A stretch of 45,590 nucleotides of DNA from DATJUF01 sp035524095. GTDB lineage: Bacteria > Desulfobacterota > Binatia > Binatales > Binataceae. The notes below the pieces were generated by a model, which saw only the letters and a list, made by a program, of their open reading frames with translations, did not search any database and was not told the origin of the DNA. The number at the start of each line of letters is the position of its first letter. Position 1 is the first letter of the stretch. The position numbers and the translations under genes were made by a program. Where the stretch lies: assembly GCA_035524095.1 (NCBI GenBank), contig DATKPK010000192.1:1-45590 (forward strand). Reading direction: 5' to 3'. Positions 17,499 through 25,204 of this stretch are shown in pieces.

Positions 17499-17794
17499 AA
17501 TCCTCTCAGGACAATTGGCAAACGTTCAGTAGAGTTTTGCTCTGTTTTCATCAGCTAAGCTTGCGTTCCTTGTCTCATGAGGGCGTCTCTGCGGTACCTG
17601 TCTTCTAATACTTTTGTTGCATCGCATTTAGTCTGTAAGGCTGAGACATTGAAGTCTGCTGGTCCAAGCCGGCAAAATTCAGCATAAAATAAGCTAGATT
17701 TGGCCAATACACTCATACTAGCTTATTGACCACTTACAATAATCAGCTTAGGCTTAATCTATCGAAAAGCACCGACCCGAGGGGAGCAAGATAG
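17499..17794. other. Intergenic stretch between mini-proteins 2 and 3
   Basis: About 296 bp, visibly AT-richer than the flanking genes. Apart from the promoter-like element at 17726-17754 and the ribosome-binding site before 17795, I see no gene, RNA or repeat in it. Confidence 0.5.
17726..17754 (+). promoter_or_regulatory. Promoter-like element 3 of the VPEID-CTERM cassette
   Basis: TTGACC (17726-17731), 17 bp, TAGGCT (17749-17754), followed by TAA. It lies 40 bp before the ATG at 17795. The downstream box with its TAA is identical to element 4. Confidence 0.55.
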
Positions 17795-18016
17795 ATGTTT
17801 ACACGCGTGGCAAAGGTCGTGGTCCTGAGCGGAGCGGTTATATTCTGCACGATTGGCGTAGTCCACGCTCAGTCATCACTTGGTCCGAGCACCGGAGTGA
17901 TAAAGCCCAGGGCTACTGCGCCCGAACTCGATCCGTCCATGTTGGGTGCGGGCCTCGTGATGCTTGTTGGCGGTCTCTTGCTTCTCGGCGAGCGGCGTCG
18001 AGTCCGCGAACAGTAA
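17795..18016 (+). CDS. VPEID-CTERM-like sorted mini-protein 3
   Basis: This 73-residue protein has a clear GAGGGGAG ribosome-binding site. The signal peptide (MFTRVAKVVVLSGAVIFCTI, predicted cut after VHA) is followed by a mature part of only 16 residues (QSSLGPSTGVIKPRAT). APELD, a TM helix (MLGAGLVMLVGGLLLLG) and the basic tail ERRRVREQ complete it. It has the same architecture as the two genes before and the one after it. No enzymatic domain can fit. It is probably a surface-displayed or released peptide (inference). Confidence 0.85.
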   Translation: MFTRVAKVVVLSGAVIFCTIGVVHAQSSLGPSTGVIKPRATAPELDPSMLGAGLVMLVGGLLLLGERRRVREQ

Positions 18017-18194
18017 TTGAGGTCAGTAGTAGCTATTTCATCTGTTCCGCCGCGATTGGCGCAATTCGCTGCTTCCCAATTGGCCTGCGACGCAACGATG
18101 CGAAAGGCGGCGTAAGGCTAACGTCTTCCTCACTGCCAGAAATACGATTTCAATTAGGACCTATTTTTTACTCGTGGTTCTGTAATTTTATTTG

Positions 18195-18223
18195 TTGACA
18201 GTTAGGACTTAGTATCTTAGGCT
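18195..18223 (+). promoter_or_regulatory. Promoter-like element 4 of the VPEID-CTERM cassette
   Basis: TTGACA (18195-18200), 17 bp, TAGGCT (18218-18223), followed by TAA. It lies 45 bp before the ATG at 18269. The -35 box is a perfect sigma-70 consensus; the TAGGCT box is not, which hints at an alternative sigma factor or an activator. Confidence 0.55.
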
Positions 18224-18268
18224 TAACTGGTCATTGAATCAATTTCAATGCTGAAGGAGTGCTACAGC

Positions 18269-18559
18269 ATGCTGTCGCGAATTCTTAGCGTCTTCCTCTT
18301 GACCGCTAGCCTAACCTTTAGCGCGATTAGCATGGCAAACGCTCTGCCTGGACCACCAGGGCCCGGCCCGGGTGGTCCGCCACTGGGAGGTCCTGGTCCT
18401 GGAGGTGGACCACTAGGACCCGGCCCTGGCCTGGGCGGTCCACCCCCTCCTCCACTACCCGGCGGCGCCCCCGAGCTGGATCCTACGGCCCTCGCTAGCG
18501 GGATCGCGCTTCTGGCCGGCGGGATGATCGTTCTGCGCGAGCGGCGCAAGAACGGATAA
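18269..18559 (+). CDS. VPEID-CTERM-like sorted mini-protein 4 (Pro/Gly-rich)
   Basis: This 96-residue protein starts at ATG 18269, nine bases after GAAGGAG; an upstream in-frame ATG at 18248 has no such site. After the signal peptide (cut predicted after MANA) the mature part is about 41 residues, almost only Pro, Gly and Leu (for example PGPPGPGPGGPP), like a short collagen- or elastin-type segment. APELD, a TM helix and the tail RERRKNG follow. The low-complexity DNA of the mature part may vary in length between strains. It is the last of four paralogues sharing only their two ends. A terminator lies 37 bp downstream. Confidence 0.85.
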   Translation: MLSRILSVFLLTASLTFSAISMANALPGPPGPGPGGPPLGGPGPGGGPLGPGPGLGGPPPPPLPGGAPELDPTALASGIALLAGGMIVLRERRKNG

Positions 18560-18596
18560 TCCGCGATACTATCAGCTTACGAATCTTTCAGTTTCC

Positions 18597-18636
18597 GCCA
18601 GCGATACCGCCCTGCGCGGCGGTATCGCTGGCTTTT
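18597..18636 (+). terminator. Rho-independent terminator after mini-protein 4
   Basis: A perfect 15-bp stem (18597-18611 with 18618-18632) has a 6-base loop (CTGCGC) and a TTTT run at 18633-18636. It separates the mini-protein genes from the exosortase gene, which therefore needs its own transcription or read-through. Confidence 0.9.
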
Positions 18637-18677
18637 GTAAACGCACCTATTCTGGCAGCCTTAGCACCTTTCCTGAC

Positions 18678-20342
18678 GTGCTGAACGCCGAACTCTTAGA
18701 GCATTCCCCACTGAGCGTTGCGCGAGCGGGCGATCGTTCCCGCCATATCCTGCGCGCGACTTTACTGGGCTTCCTCCTAGCGGCAGAACTTGTCCACCTC
18801 GGCATCCCGATCGTCCCATCGCTCAATCCAACTTTGGTTGGATGGTGGCTGCCGATCGTTCTAAGCGGACGCAAGTTGGGCGAAGCGGCGTTAGGAGGCC
18901 TGCTGGTGACGGTTTTCTTGAGCTGGCCGATTGTGCGTTCGGAAATACCCGCCGCAGTGGCTGCCCCCGGTCTCGCTCGCCGCAATTTGTGGCTGGCAAT
19001 TCATCTTGTGTTGGTTGGGCTGACCGCTATGTGGCTGGCCTATGGGACGGCTTCTGGCAACTTCTCGACATCGAGTAGCCTGACGTGGTTTATCGCTGGC
19101 ACTCTCCTTCTTCCTGCCACCGCAATCACGTGGTCAAACGCGCTCGTCCGCTCGAATTTTTGGGTCGATTGGCTTAGGAACAAGCCATCAGCTTTCGTCG
19201 CTGGCGCGATTACCGCCGTCCTGACCCGGACGTCAAATACTTTCATCGAAATGCTCTGGCCGCCATTGCGCCAGTACACCTTCGTCACCGTCGAACTGAT
19301 CCTTCACGCATTGCGGCTGCCGGTCGTCAGTGATCCAAGCCGTAATGTGCTGGGGACCGCGCGTTTCGCCGTTAGCATCGCACCTGCTTGTTCCGGTCTC
19401 GAAGGCATCGCACTGATTTGCGCCTTCATTGCGGCCTACCTATGGTTCTATCGCGCCGATTACCGCTTCCCCGCAGCGCTCGTGCTGTTCCCTGCTGGAA
19501 TCGCGATCATCTGGATTCTCAACGCCTTCCGCATTACGGCACTGATCCTTATCGGCCAATGGAGCAGTGATCTAGCCGTCACCGGTTTCCATACAGTGGC
19601 TGGCTGGATCTTTTTCAATTTCACCGCGTTGGGACTGGTGAGCGGGAGCCATCGGGTCGGTTGGCTGACCCGGTTCGGCCCGACCGATGCCACTAGTTCC
19701 GCCACAACTGCGCCAAATCCCGCCGTTCCCTATTTGATCCCAATGATGCTGACTATCGCCGCTGCGATGGTGACAGCACCATTCGCCAACGGCTTCGACG
19801 TGTGTTATCCGCTGCGCGTGATCCTTACCGCTGCGGCCGTCTGGTGGTATCGCGATCGCATCGGAGCAGCGCTCTTCGGATTTTCATGGGCCAGCGCCGG
19901 CCTCGGCACACTATGCTTCCTCTCGTGGATCGCCATGACCCATCCTGATCGCGCCGCCGACGCGACTATCGCAGCTCATTTGGCCAGCATGTCGATTCCG
20001 GCTTTGGGCGGATGGACTCTCTTTCGCGTGTTCGGCGCAGTCGTCACGGTCCCACTCGCTGAAGAACTTTTCTTTCGCGGCTATTTGCAACGCAAGCTAA
20101 TCGCCTCCGATTTCGAGAACGTGCCGTTTGACCGTTTCACGTGGACTTCATTCGTCGTCTCGTCGCTGGCCTTCGGCCTGCTCCATCAAAGCTGGATCGC
20201 TGGCGTTATCGCCGGAACGCTATTTTCGCTCGCTATCTATCGACGCGGCCAGCTCGCCGATGCGATCACCGCTCACGCCACCGCTAATGCCTTGCTCGCC
20301 GCTTACGTCATTGCCTCTGGCGCCTGGTCGCTCTGGACCTAG
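18678..20342 (+). CDS. Exosortase E / CPBP protease fusion (VPEID-CTERM system)
   Basis: This 554-residue multi-span membrane protein has two enzymes in one chain. The first half is an exosortase: the catalytic cysteine is in APACSGLEGI (Cys238), Arg285 is in NAFRITALILIG and His305 in GFHTVAGW. The C-terminal part is a CPBP (CAAX-type) protease: EELFFRGYLQ with Glu462/Glu463 and Arg468, FGLLHQSW with His503, and TAHATANALLA. This fusion is typical of exosortase E of VPEID-CTERM systems. It should recognise the APELD signals of the four mini-proteins just upstream, cut them and perhaps attach the products to a carrier. The start is GTG 18678, 42 bp after a terminator. No EPS-biosynthesis genes accompany it. 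Confidence 0.9.
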   Translation: MLNAELLEHSPLSVARAGDRSRHILRATLLGFLLAAELVHLGIPIVPSLNPTLVGWWLPIVLSGRKLGEAALGGLLVTVFLSWPIVRSEIPAAVAAPGLARRNLWLAIHLVLVGLTAMWLAYGTASGNFSTSSSLTWFIAGTLLLPATAITWSNALVRSNFWVDWLRNKPSAFVAGAITAVLTRTSNTFIEMLWPPLRQYTFVTVELILHALRLPVVSDPSRNVLGTARFAVSIAPACSGLEGIALICAFIAAYLWFYRADYRFPAALVLFPAGIAIIWILNAFRITALILIGQWSSDLAVTGFHTVAGWIFFNFTALGLVSGSHRVGWLTRFGPTDATSSATTAPNPAVPYLIPMMLTIAAAMVTAPFANGFDVCYPLRVILTAAAVWWYRDRIGAALFGFSWASAGLGTLCFLSWIAMTHPDRAADATIAAHLASMSIPALGGWTLFRVFGAVVTVPLAEELFFRGYLQRKLIASDFENVPFDRFTWTSFVVSSLAFGLLHQSWIAGVIAGTLFSLAIYRRGQLADAITAHATANALLAAYVIASGAWSLWT

Positions 20343-20509
20343 GACCAGTACCGTCTCGGGCCCGCCCTTGCGAGTGAGAGGCTTCAGATTCTTATAGTAG
20401 GTGTGACAGTCGCAGCTCCGCGCCCGCGCGCCCTCGCAGGCGAGGGCTATGTCTGCTATGTAGCCGCAAGCGGCTCACTCATCGCCGCGTCAGCCAACGG
20501 AGATAAGAC

Positions 20510-21295
20510 ATGGACCTGGGTCTTCAAGGTAAAACGGCACTTGTTCTCGGCGGCAGCAAAGGACTCGGACGCGGCGTCGCCAATGCACTGGCCGCCGAAG
20601 GCGTTGCGGTTGCAATCATGGCACGCGGTCAAGAGGCCATCGACCACGCGGTTAAGGAGATCAATGCGACTGGCGCCCGCGCGGCCGGTTTCTCCGCCGA
20701 TACCGGTGATTGGGCTTCGGTCGAACGCGCCGCTAATAGCGCCCGTGCCCGGTTCGGCCCGATCGATATCCTCGTCAATAATTCCGGCGGACCGCCGCCT
20801 GCGCGCGTCGTTGGTATCAAGCCCGAACTGTGGGAGGCACAGTTCCATGCGATGGTGCTGGTCTACTTCCGACTCACTGATCTAGTGCTGCCCAGTATGC
20901 GCGAGCGCAAATGGGGCCGCATCATCAACATCGCGTCTGAATCGGTCGTCCAGCCGATTCCACATATCGCGATCTCTAATACGCTCCGCGGCGCGGTCGT
21001 CGGATGGGCGAAAACCCTCGCCAATGAAGTTGCTCGCGACGGCGTGACCGTCAATACATTGCTACCCGGAGCCTTTGACACCGACCGCGTCCGCCAAATC
21101 CAGCAAGCCACCTCCGCTCGCGAAGGAGTCTCACTTGACGAATTTGCTCAACGCGCCGCGCGCAGCATCCCGGTCGGCCGGATGGGCAAACCGGAGGAGT
21201 TCGGCGCGGCTGCCGCCTTCATAGCAAGCCAATGGGCCGGTTACATCACCGGCTCGCTGATTCGCCTCGACGGTGGCTCGATCCGCTCTATCTGA
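20510..21295 (+). CDS. SDR-family protein lacking the canonical YxxxK
   Basis: This 261-residue Rossmann protein has the nucleotide motif GGSKGLGRG (residues 12-20), NNSGG near residue 90 and the C-terminal ITGSLIRLDGG of classical SDRs. Where the active-site YxxxK should stand, the sequence reads SNTLR: Ser156 replaces Tyr and Arg160 replaces Lys. A subgroup of FabG-like SDRs with this change exists, and its reaction is not well known. A GGAG site precedes the ATG at 20510. It follows the exosortase gene by 168 bp, in which two short-loop palindromes occur. Fatty-acid or ketone reduction is not assured. Confidence 0.8.
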   Translation: MDLGLQGKTALVLGGSKGLGRGVANALAAEGVAVAIMARGQEAIDHAVKEINATGARAAGFSADTGDWASVERAANSARARFGPIDILVNNSGGPPPARVVGIKPELWEAQFHAMVLVYFRLTDLVLPSMRERKWGRIINIASESVVQPIPHIAISNTLRGAVVGWAKTLANEVARDGVTVNTLLPGAFDTDRVRQIQQATSAREGVSLDEFAQRAARSIPVGRMGKPEEFGAAAAFIASQWAGYITGSLIRLDGGSIRSI

Positions 21296-21508
21296 CCGAG
21301 AGGTAACATCTGTACTGCCAGCAGCGACGGTCGCGTAGTTTTTACCAGCCGTCATCGGGAAGTATTTGTTTATACCGCGGCAAATAGATGCTGCCGCACC
21401 TAAAAACGCCCCTGCGCCAGCGATCTAGCCATTGTTGCAACGATGGCAAATGATTTGCTCCCACAAGCTCTCAGACGGATTAGCTATTTCTGCCTGAGGA
21501 GCGATCCG

Positions 21509-22381
21509 ATGCGGCGTTCTCTAATTCTATGTACGGTTCTGATGTTCACCGGATGCGCCACTAACCATTACGAAGACCGCCCGTTCTTCCAGCAAGAATA
21601 CTCGACAGAAACTCACGGGCGCAAAACTGTACTAGATCGTCTGGTCGAGACCGACCCTGGTGGCATTCACGTCAACGTCGCACCTCAATACAACTCGAAT
21701 CCGCCGGAGCGCATCGCGGTGCTGCCCTTCGGTGATCTCGGCAGTGCCAACCTTGTCATAGATAAAATTGCGCTGACCCATCGCGATCAGCAGGAGCGTT
21801 TTAACTGGGCTTGGACCGACTCCCAACGCCTGCGCCGTGCGATGCAAGGCTATCTCGCCGAGCGCGAGTTTGTGATGGCTAACCTCAATGGTATCGACAC
21901 GGTGCTTAAGCAGCACGGGATTGATTCGATGCCGAAGCTCGAAGCGGTTCCAACGCAGCAACTCGGCCAATGGCTTGGCGTCGACGCGGTCGTCTACGGC
22001 AACGTCCTCCACTACGAGGGCTACTATCTTTTCCTCGTCGCTGCCTGGCAGGTCGGTATCGAAGTCAGGATGGTCTCGACGCACAGCGGCGAGACTCTGA
22101 TCCATGCCACCGGCAGCCGTTGGGATGATCAGGTCTTGCCGGCCATTGATGTGATGGATATCGCGATAAACTCTGGCGAAAACCTGCTCCAACTTCGCGA
22201 TATCAATCTCGCTCGGGCCGAGGAAGAAACTTGCCGCGAAATCGTTATCCGGATCCCGCCCTCCGATAAACTGGAAAAAGAGGAATCCGAGCAGGCGCTC
22301 CAATACGCCGATCAGCGCGATATGGTCAACGAATTGGCCAACTCCTCTGAATCTGAAAAGCAAATGCCGGAGTATCCATGA
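21509..22381 (+). CDS. Lipoprotein of the DUF799/GNA1162 type
   Basis: This 290-residue protein starts at ATG 21509, seven bases after GAGGAG; the frame is open from 21443 but that extension would block the signal peptide. The signal MRRSLILCTVLMFTGCATN ends in a lipobox with the lipidated Cys at residue 17. The mature part carries ERIAVLPFGDLGSAN near residue 66, and LGVDAVVYGNVLHYEGYYLFL with VRMVSTHSGETLIHATGS later. These resemble the DUF799/CsgG-like outer-membrane lipoprotein fold. The C-terminus is a charged, Glu-rich tail. It probably faces the periplasm at the outer membrane. It converges with the cytochrome gene. The exact role is unknown. Confidence 0.75.
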   Translation: MRRSLILCTVLMFTGCATNHYEDRPFFQQEYSTETHGRKTVLDRLVETDPGGIHVNVAPQYNSNPPERIAVLPFGDLGSANLVIDKIALTHRDQQERFNWAWTDSQRLRRAMQGYLAEREFVMANLNGIDTVLKQHGIDSMPKLEAVPTQQLGQWLGVDAVVYGNVLHYEGYYLFLVAAWQVGIEVRMVSTHSGETLIHATGSRWDDQVLPAIDVMDIAINSGENLLQLRDINLARAEEETCREIVIRIPPSDKLEKEESEQALQYADQRDMVNELANSSESEKQMPEYP

Positions 22382-22422
22382 GGCGATTTTCGCGGTCCGC
22401 CGTCGCGGTTCTTATCCCAAAC

Positions 22423-22869
22423 TTAATCGGTCTTCGCTGCCGCCAGGTATGCCGTCAGGTCATCGATATGCGGACCGAGCCATGGCAGTGGCCGCATGAT
22501 GTGCGTACGGCGTTTCGGATCGTAACCCACCGGATACGCGCCATGCAGCACACGCGCTTCGATTAGTTCTTTTGGCGACCCTGCAATCGCGGGTCCGAGC
22601 GAGCCAGGCAAATTTGGATTTTCGTTGTGGCAAGCGCTGCAATTCGAGCGGTAGATGACCGCCCCGCGCTCTGCCGGGGTCAACGGATGCGCCCCGTGAC
22701 ACCCAAAGGCGAACAACCCGGCAGCACCCACCAGCGCGCCGGCCAGAAGTGCGAGCAGGAATGACTGAGTCGGCCGAACGGATTCTGTTTCGGCTTCGTC
22801 AAACGGGCCGAGAGCGCCGCGAAAACTTCCAGTTCCAGATTCTGCGCCCCCAGCCCGTCGTTTAATCAC
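22423..22869 (-). CDS. Membrane-anchored monohaem cytochrome c
   Basis: This 148-residue protein has an N-terminal cytoplasmic stretch, one TM helix (FLLALLAGALVGAAGLFAFGC) and a class I cytochrome c domain. It has the haem site CSACH in VIYRSNCSACHNENPNLPGSLGPAIAG and a later methionine in HIMRPLPWLG as probable sixth ligand. It starts with GTG at 22869, whose bases overlap the TGA stop of the superoxide dismutase gene (GTGA), so translation is likely coupled. It resembles small electron carriers of the cytochrome c6/cbb3-subunit kind. The FGC after the helix could even be a weak lipobox. The partner is unknown. Confidence 0.85.
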   Translation of the reverse strand: MIKRRAGGAESGTGSFRGALGPFDEAETESVRPTQSFLLALLAGALVGAAGLFAFGCHGAHPLTPAERGAVIYRSNCSACHNENPNLPGSLGPAIAGSPKELIEARVLHGAYPVGYDPKRRTHIMRPLPWLGPHIDDLTAYLAAAKTD

Positions 22870-23447
22870 TTAAGATTTGACGCCGCGAATTCCCAGTTCG
22901 CAAGATTCCAGAAGGCCTCAACGTATTTCGCGCGCGCATTGCGATAGTCGATGTAATAGGCATGCTCCCAGACATCGCAGGTGAGCAACGGCCTTTTGTC
23001 ATGTGCGATCGGCGTGTCCGCATCATGCGTCCCAATCACTTCCACCGAGCCGTCGCCATTCTTGACCAGCCAGGCCCATCCACTGCCGAAATGAGTCACT
23101 GCCGTTTCGGTAAACTTCTTCTTGAACGCCTCGAAATCGCCGTACGCTTTTTTGATCGCGTCGGCTAGCGCCCCCGACGGCTCACCGCCGCCTTTGGGAC
23201 TCAGCGAGGTCCAGTAGAAGCTATGGTTGAAGTGCTGCGCGGCATTATTGAACAGGCCGCCCGGCCCCGCGCCCTTGATGATCTCTTCGAGCTTGGCATT
23301 CTCGAATTTCCCACCCTTAATCAGATTGTTGAGATTCGTGACATACGTCTGGTGATGCTTGCCGTGATGAAATTCAAGCGTCTCTTCGGAAATATGCGGC
23401 GCAAGCGCCGTCTTCGCATAGGGTAGGCTGGGCAGTTCAAAAGCCAT
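22866..23447 (-). CDS. sodB: Superoxide dismutase (Fe type)
   Basis: The 193-residue enzyme has the Fe/Mn-SOD landmarks: EFHHGKHHQTYV with the first metal histidine (near residue 27), GLFNNAAQHFNHSFYW with the second (near 75), and DVWEHAYYIDY with the metal Asp and His (near 157-161). The Gln in AAQHFNH, in the N-terminal half, points to the iron form. It converts superoxide to oxygen and hydrogen peroxide in the cytoplasm. A GGAG site lies a few bases ahead of the ATG. The downstream cytochrome c gene overlaps its stop codon, an uncommon pairing. Confidence 0.95.
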   Translation of the reverse strand: MAFELPSLPYAKTALAPHISEETLEFHHGKHHQTYVTNLNNLIKGGKFENAKLEEIIKGAGPGGLFNNAAQHFNHSFYWTSLSPKGGGEPSGALADAIKKAYGDFEAFKKKFTETAVTHFGSGWAWLVKNGDGSVEVIGTHDADTPIAHDKRPLLTCDVWEHAYYIDYRNARAKYVEAFWNLANWEFAASNLK

Positions 23448-23749
23448 GATAAGTCTCCATCCTTTCCGGATTATTTCGGTTTAGGGGCGATAGCCGGACC
23501 GCTCTCCAATCCTCCATCCCGGCTGCTTCACCCGCTTGCTGAGGCACAACGTCGTCGTCTGAATAAATACTATCGTCGGCCCAGCGCGCCTTGCAAGTTT
23601 GAAACGTAAGCCAAACTTTTGAGGCCGTGCGGGTACGAGGCTGGGAGCATCCCGTCTAAGAACCTGAAGCCGAACTTGTGATGATGTGCCGCGGTTCTGT
23701 CGTGACCCGAGCCCACGCATCTGCTCTTTCGTTGCGAAGCTATCATCAG
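23448..23749. other. Intergenic stretch between the SOD and permease genes
   Basis: About 300 bp on the 5' side of sodB. A 90-codon open frame crosses it on the minus strand (TTG start overlapping the permease stop), but its composition is Arg-rich and shows no domain. No hairpin or promoter stands out. Confidence 0.4.
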
Positions 23750-25204
23750 TCAATCGACCGACAGGCGCGACGCTGTATCGCCCGCCGCGATCGCCACCCG
23801 GCTATGGAACCGTCCGTAAGCGAAATAGATCACCATTCCGGCCGCCATCCACGCCACGAAGCGGATCCAAGTCACAAGTGGCAGACTTAGCATCAGGTAA
23901 CCGCAAAAGACCATTCCGAGGATTGGGACCAGGGGTACCATCGGCGTTCTGAAGGGACGCTTCATGTCCGGCTCAATCCGGCGCAGAATCCAGATTCCGA
24001 AACATACCAGCACGAACGCGAACAGCGTACCGATGTTCGTCAGTTCAGCGATATCCTGTATCGGCAATAGCGCCGCCGTCACGCCAACTACGATTCCGGT
24101 GATCGTTGTTGGGACAGACGGCGTCCGGTAACGCGGATGAATCCGGCTGAACACCGGCGGCAGCAAGCCATCCCGCGAGACCGCGAAAAACACCCGCGAC
24201 TGTCCCAACAGAAGCACTAGCAGAACCGACGTCAGCCCAGCGACCGCGCCGAGTGAGACGATTCCCGCGACAAAATTCAGTCCACGGAGCTCGAATGCCG
24301 ACGCCAGTGGTGCCTTGATATCGATCAGATGCGCCGGCACCATCCCGGTCAGCACTCCGGCCACGATTATGTACAGTGCGGTGCATATGAAGAGCGACGC
24401 AAGAATCCCAATCGGTAAATCGCGGTTCGGATTCACGACTTCTTCGGCTGCGGTCGAGACTGCGTCGAAGCCGATGTAGGCGAAGAAAATCACCGCCGCG
24501 CCCTTCATGATTCCCGGCCATCCGAGCGGCGCAAACGGCGACCAGTTGGCCGGCTTTACATAAAAGACGCCAACAACGATCACTACGCCAACAGCGAACA
24601 ACTTGATCGCGACGATGACTGAATTTATCCGTGCGCTCTCGGAAATCCCGACGTAAAGAATGCCGGTGATCACCAAAACGATCAGTAGCGCAGGCAAGTC
24701 GATTTGCATCAACGCGCCCGCTTGGGGCGCATGCGTCAGAGCGTACGGCAGATGAATCCCCATCCCATGCAGGATAACGTCGAGGTAACCTGACCACCCC
24801 ACCGCCACTGCAGCCGCCGCAACCGCGTACTCCAGCACGAGATCCCAGCCGATAATCCAGCCGACCAGCTCCCCCATTGTTGCGTAGGAGTACGAGTACG
24901 CGCTGCCGGCAATCGGAATCATCGCGGCGAATTCCGCATAACACAATGCCGCCATCGCGCAAGCAAAGCCTGCCACCACGAACGACATGCTGACGGCGGG
25001 CCCGGCGTATTCCGCCGCAGCTACTCCTGACAATACGAAAATTCCGGCGCCGATAATCGCGCCGATCCCCAAGGCCGTCAGGTCGAGCGCCCCCAGCACC
25101 CGCTTCAGACCGCCTTCATGAGCTCCCGCTTCCGCCAGCAGCGCCTCAACCGGCTTGCGGCGAAAAAGCTGCGTCCTCAAATCATGCCTCACGCTAGTTC
25201 CCAC
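23750..25204 (-). CDS. APC-family amino acid permease (cationic amino acid transporter type)
   Basis: The 484-residue transporter has about twelve TM helices. It opens with a cytoplasmic stretch LFRRKPVEALLAEAG and the first-helix motif LTALGIGAIIGAGIFVLSG (near residues 42-60), the substrate-binding glycine-rich region of APC proteins. Later segments IFFAYIGFDAVSTAAEEVVNPNRDLP (near 236) and VVGVTAALLP are typical of the CAT/YfnA group, which imports basic or neutral amino acids. GTG 25204 is the longest start; GTG 25192 is an alternative and fits the distance from the GGAAGG site better. It is flanked by long non-coding stretches on both sides and is probably transcribed alone. Confidence 0.92.
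   Translation of the reverse strand: MGTSVRHDLRTQLFRRKPVEALLAEAGAHEGGLKRVLGALDLTALGIGAIIGAGIFVLSGVAAAEYAGPAVSMSFVVAGFACAMAALCYAEFAAMIPIAGSAYSYSYATMGELVGWIIGWDLVLEYAVAAAAVAVGWSGYLDVILHGMGIHLPYALTHAPQAGALMQIDLPALLIVLVITGILYVGISESARINSVIVAIKLFAVGVVIVVGVFYVKPANWSPFAPLGWPGIMKGAAVIFFAYIGFDAVSTAAEEVVNPNRDLPIGILASLFICTALYIIVAGVLTGMVPAHLIDIKAPLASAFELRGLNFVAGIVSLGAVAGLTSVLLVLLLGQSRVFFAVSRDGLLPPVFSRIHPRYRTPSVPTTITGIVVGVTAALLPIQDIAELTNIGTLFAFVLVCFGIWILRRIEPDMKRPFRTPMVPLVPILGMVFCGYLMLSLPLVTWIRFVAWMAAGMVIYFAYGRFHSRVAIAAGDTASRLSVD

Noticed and set aside
17578..17688. Possible 36-codon frame between mini-proteins 2 and 3
   Set aside because: It has no ribosome-binding site, no signal peptide and no APELD motif.
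20431..20475. Two palindromes (CCCTCGC-AG-GCGAGGG and GCCGC-AA-GCGGC) before the SDR gene
   Set aside because: The loops are only two bases, no T-run follows, and GC-rich DNA gives such palindromes by chance.
21632..22363. Minus-strand frame of 243 codons inside the lipoprotein gene
   Set aside because: The plus-strand gene has a ribosome-binding site, signal peptide and lipobox; the antisense frame has none.
23481..23753. 90-codon minus-strand frame after the permease
   Set aside because: TTG start, Arg-rich, no domain and no ribosome-binding site; most likely chance.
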